Positions 62,560-64,000 of a stretch of DNA of 64,000 nt are shown here, piece by piece (positions within the stretch are counted from its first letter, which is position 1; every line of letters begins with the position of its first letter). This DNA comes from Epithemia pelagica (taxonomy: Eukaryota > Bacillariophyta > Bacillariophyceae > Surirellales > Surirellaceae). A model generated the notes under the pieces. The model was not told the origin of the DNA, searched no databases, and worked only from the letters and a program-made list of their open reading frames with translations. The position numbers and the translations under genes are program-made. The DNA lies in assembly GCA_946965045.2 (NCBI GenBank), contig OX337239.1:186001-250000 (forward strand), written 5' to 3'.

Positions 62560-63880
62560 TTGCACATACTATTTTCCGTTCCGTAGGATATAAAGGAAAC
62601 CACACGCTTGGCGCATCACAGAGGATCGTCGCTTTTTCGTAGACAGGCATCCAAAACTATGCCGGGTTGGGGCCCTTTTGATGTCGGCATTCGTTTCGAC
62701 TGTCAGCAGGAGAAACTCGGTTACCATGGATGTTTCCTTGTCCTTGGCAATCGAAGCATTTGCGGCAACCATCTTCTCATCATGGCGTGCGGTATTCTTG
62801 TCCGCATAATCATCATAGTCTTCTTCTTCTTCTTGTTCCGTAACTGTGAGTTTGATAGAAAATGATGCTCCTCGTCGAGTGGCTTCCCAACACTGCCAAA
62901 AAGTGAATCGCCAACCAAAAGCACACGCTCTGCCATTCCTGACAACGTTTCACTTCTGTGAAGACGCTTGTAGCGAGATACTACACATCATCGTGCATGG
63001 ACCGGATGAGTCAAGCCTTTTGGTTTCGAAGACTTCCACAGAGCCCTTGTCGAAAGATCGCTCCTGTCCTATCGCGGATCTATCGCGTAAAACCCAATCA
63101 CACTTTCGCGCAAGCCGGCATGCGATGATCGCCGGTCGGTGTAAAAGCAAGCCGAGACCACCTTTGAAAAAGCGATGGATGCCACACAATAACAAGCGGA
63201 AAAGTCTTTCTCTCGTCATCTTGTTTTCTTTTGATCCATCGACTATGGAATTTGGAATGGCTACTCAGGGCCAGGTTTCTACTGCTTGGCGTCGAGTCCC
63301 GATCAAGACAAATGATGAAACAATGGTTCTAGGCCATTGACATTGACCACACTCCTACCAATGCTGCTGCTGTAAAAAGTGTGCTAATTGAAAACTTGAC
63401 CAAGAGTTCGGTCTCGAACCATTCTTTGTCGTCCTTGACGACGGACCTATGTGATAGCGATGGTGCATGGTTAACACATCTGCATCGTGTGAACCTTTGG
63501 ACATATATTATCTTGCAGGGCTTGATGTGAATCGGTATCCTGGAGTGGTAAATGCGTCGATCCACAAGTCGAGCCAAATCACTCAAGAGAGGAATGTTTC
63601 TCTCACAGGCACTTGGTTCCATTCAAACCACCAAGCTAGTTTACAAGGAGATGTTGTTTCATTCGTTATTACCAAGGATTCATGTGTGGAGGTGCGACTG
63701 GGCAATCTTTTGTCGGTTTAGTCACCAGACCTTTGATTCACATGTCTTTCTAAAGAGCGTGCGTCAAATCCTCGTTGAGGAGGAAGAAGGAGACTTACCC
63801 ATCAACCCAGAGCAAACAGCGAATTTAAAACAGGAATCAAACGAGTCCTTTGCATGATTCTTCAGTGGTTCAGTGTGTGA
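62560..63880. repeat. Segmental duplication, copy 2 (pairs with about 59200-60060)
   Basis: This is the direct-orientation partner of the 59.2-60.1 kb segment, offset by about 3.4-3.8 kb and somewhat longer because of insertions. Shared blocks include GAAACCACACGC, GAGAAACTCGGTTAC, CGCGGATCTATCGCGTAAAA, CACACAATAACAAG, ATCAAGACAAATGATGAAA, GTAAAAAGTGTGCTAA and GGAATCAAACGAGTC. The tail to 64000 continues without a recognised gene. Confidence 0.6.
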
Positions 63881-64000
63881 GCATAAAGCTGCTCTTGAGT
63901 CGCCGCAACACCAAGGACCAAAGCAGCGATCCATTGTGCACTCAGACAAGAGCACTATGTGTGTGTGGGACAGGGCCGATTTCTTTCGAAATGGGCAGGG

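Overview
The window reads as nuclear DNA of a stramenopile alga, most likely a diatom (inference). Genes lie on both strands and are separated by long spacers. Introns are short, about 58-320 bp, mostly with GTACG, GTATG or GTAAGT donors. One gene has a single intron of about 730 bp that holds a tandem repeat. Coding regions carry low-complexity Asn, Gln, Ser and Thr runs. Products include a two-domain glyoxalase I, a PPi-type phosphofructokinase and secreted Pro/Thr-rich or Cys-rich proteins. There is no bacterial operon layout, Shine-Dalgarno pattern or CRISPR array.

Left part (1-16 kb): the start of a possible GAF-type protein, half of a cyclophilin domain, a small membrane protein, an EF-hand protein, a PHD-bromodomain chromatin reader, a sulfotransferase-like gene with unresolved exons, a five-exon CaMK-type kinase whose DFG motif reads GFG, and a vigilin-like multi-KH protein. 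Joining exons at GT-AG sites keeps the frame in most of these models, and the lengths sum to whole codons.

Middle (16-34 kb): a TCP11-domain gene is followed by decayed copies of itself, a tRNA-like sequence and a foldback repeat. A tandem kelch array comes next (two intact genes and one collapsed remnant), then glyoxalase I, a minisatellite and an orphan slice of pyruvate phosphate dikinase. Two DNA-transposon-type elements follow: a 1.4 kb element with perfect 85-bp terminal inverted repeats, and a complete Harbinger/PIF-type element of about 3.1 kb encoding a DDE transposase and a divergently transcribed accessory protein. A compound hairpin lies between those two genes.

Right part (34-64 kb): two paralogous secreted Cys-rich proteins and a type III beta-like phosphatidylinositol 4-kinase with an unusual membrane-spanning N-terminus. 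Then come a PPi-dependent phosphofructokinase, a frameshifted kelch pseudogene from the same family as the 20-24 kb array, two secreted or surface proteins, a thiosulfate/mercaptopyruvate sulfurtransferase with an inverted fragment of itself nearby, and a second kelch family present as an inverted pair. Around that pair lies a duplicated segment of about 1 kb that may hold an unrecognised gene family.

Most conserved genes here are housekeeping or signalling genes with no visible functional linkage. The distinctive feature of the window is repeated local duplication: kelch genes, TCP11 pieces, sulfurtransferase pieces and intron tandem repeats, together with several foldback and TIR elements.
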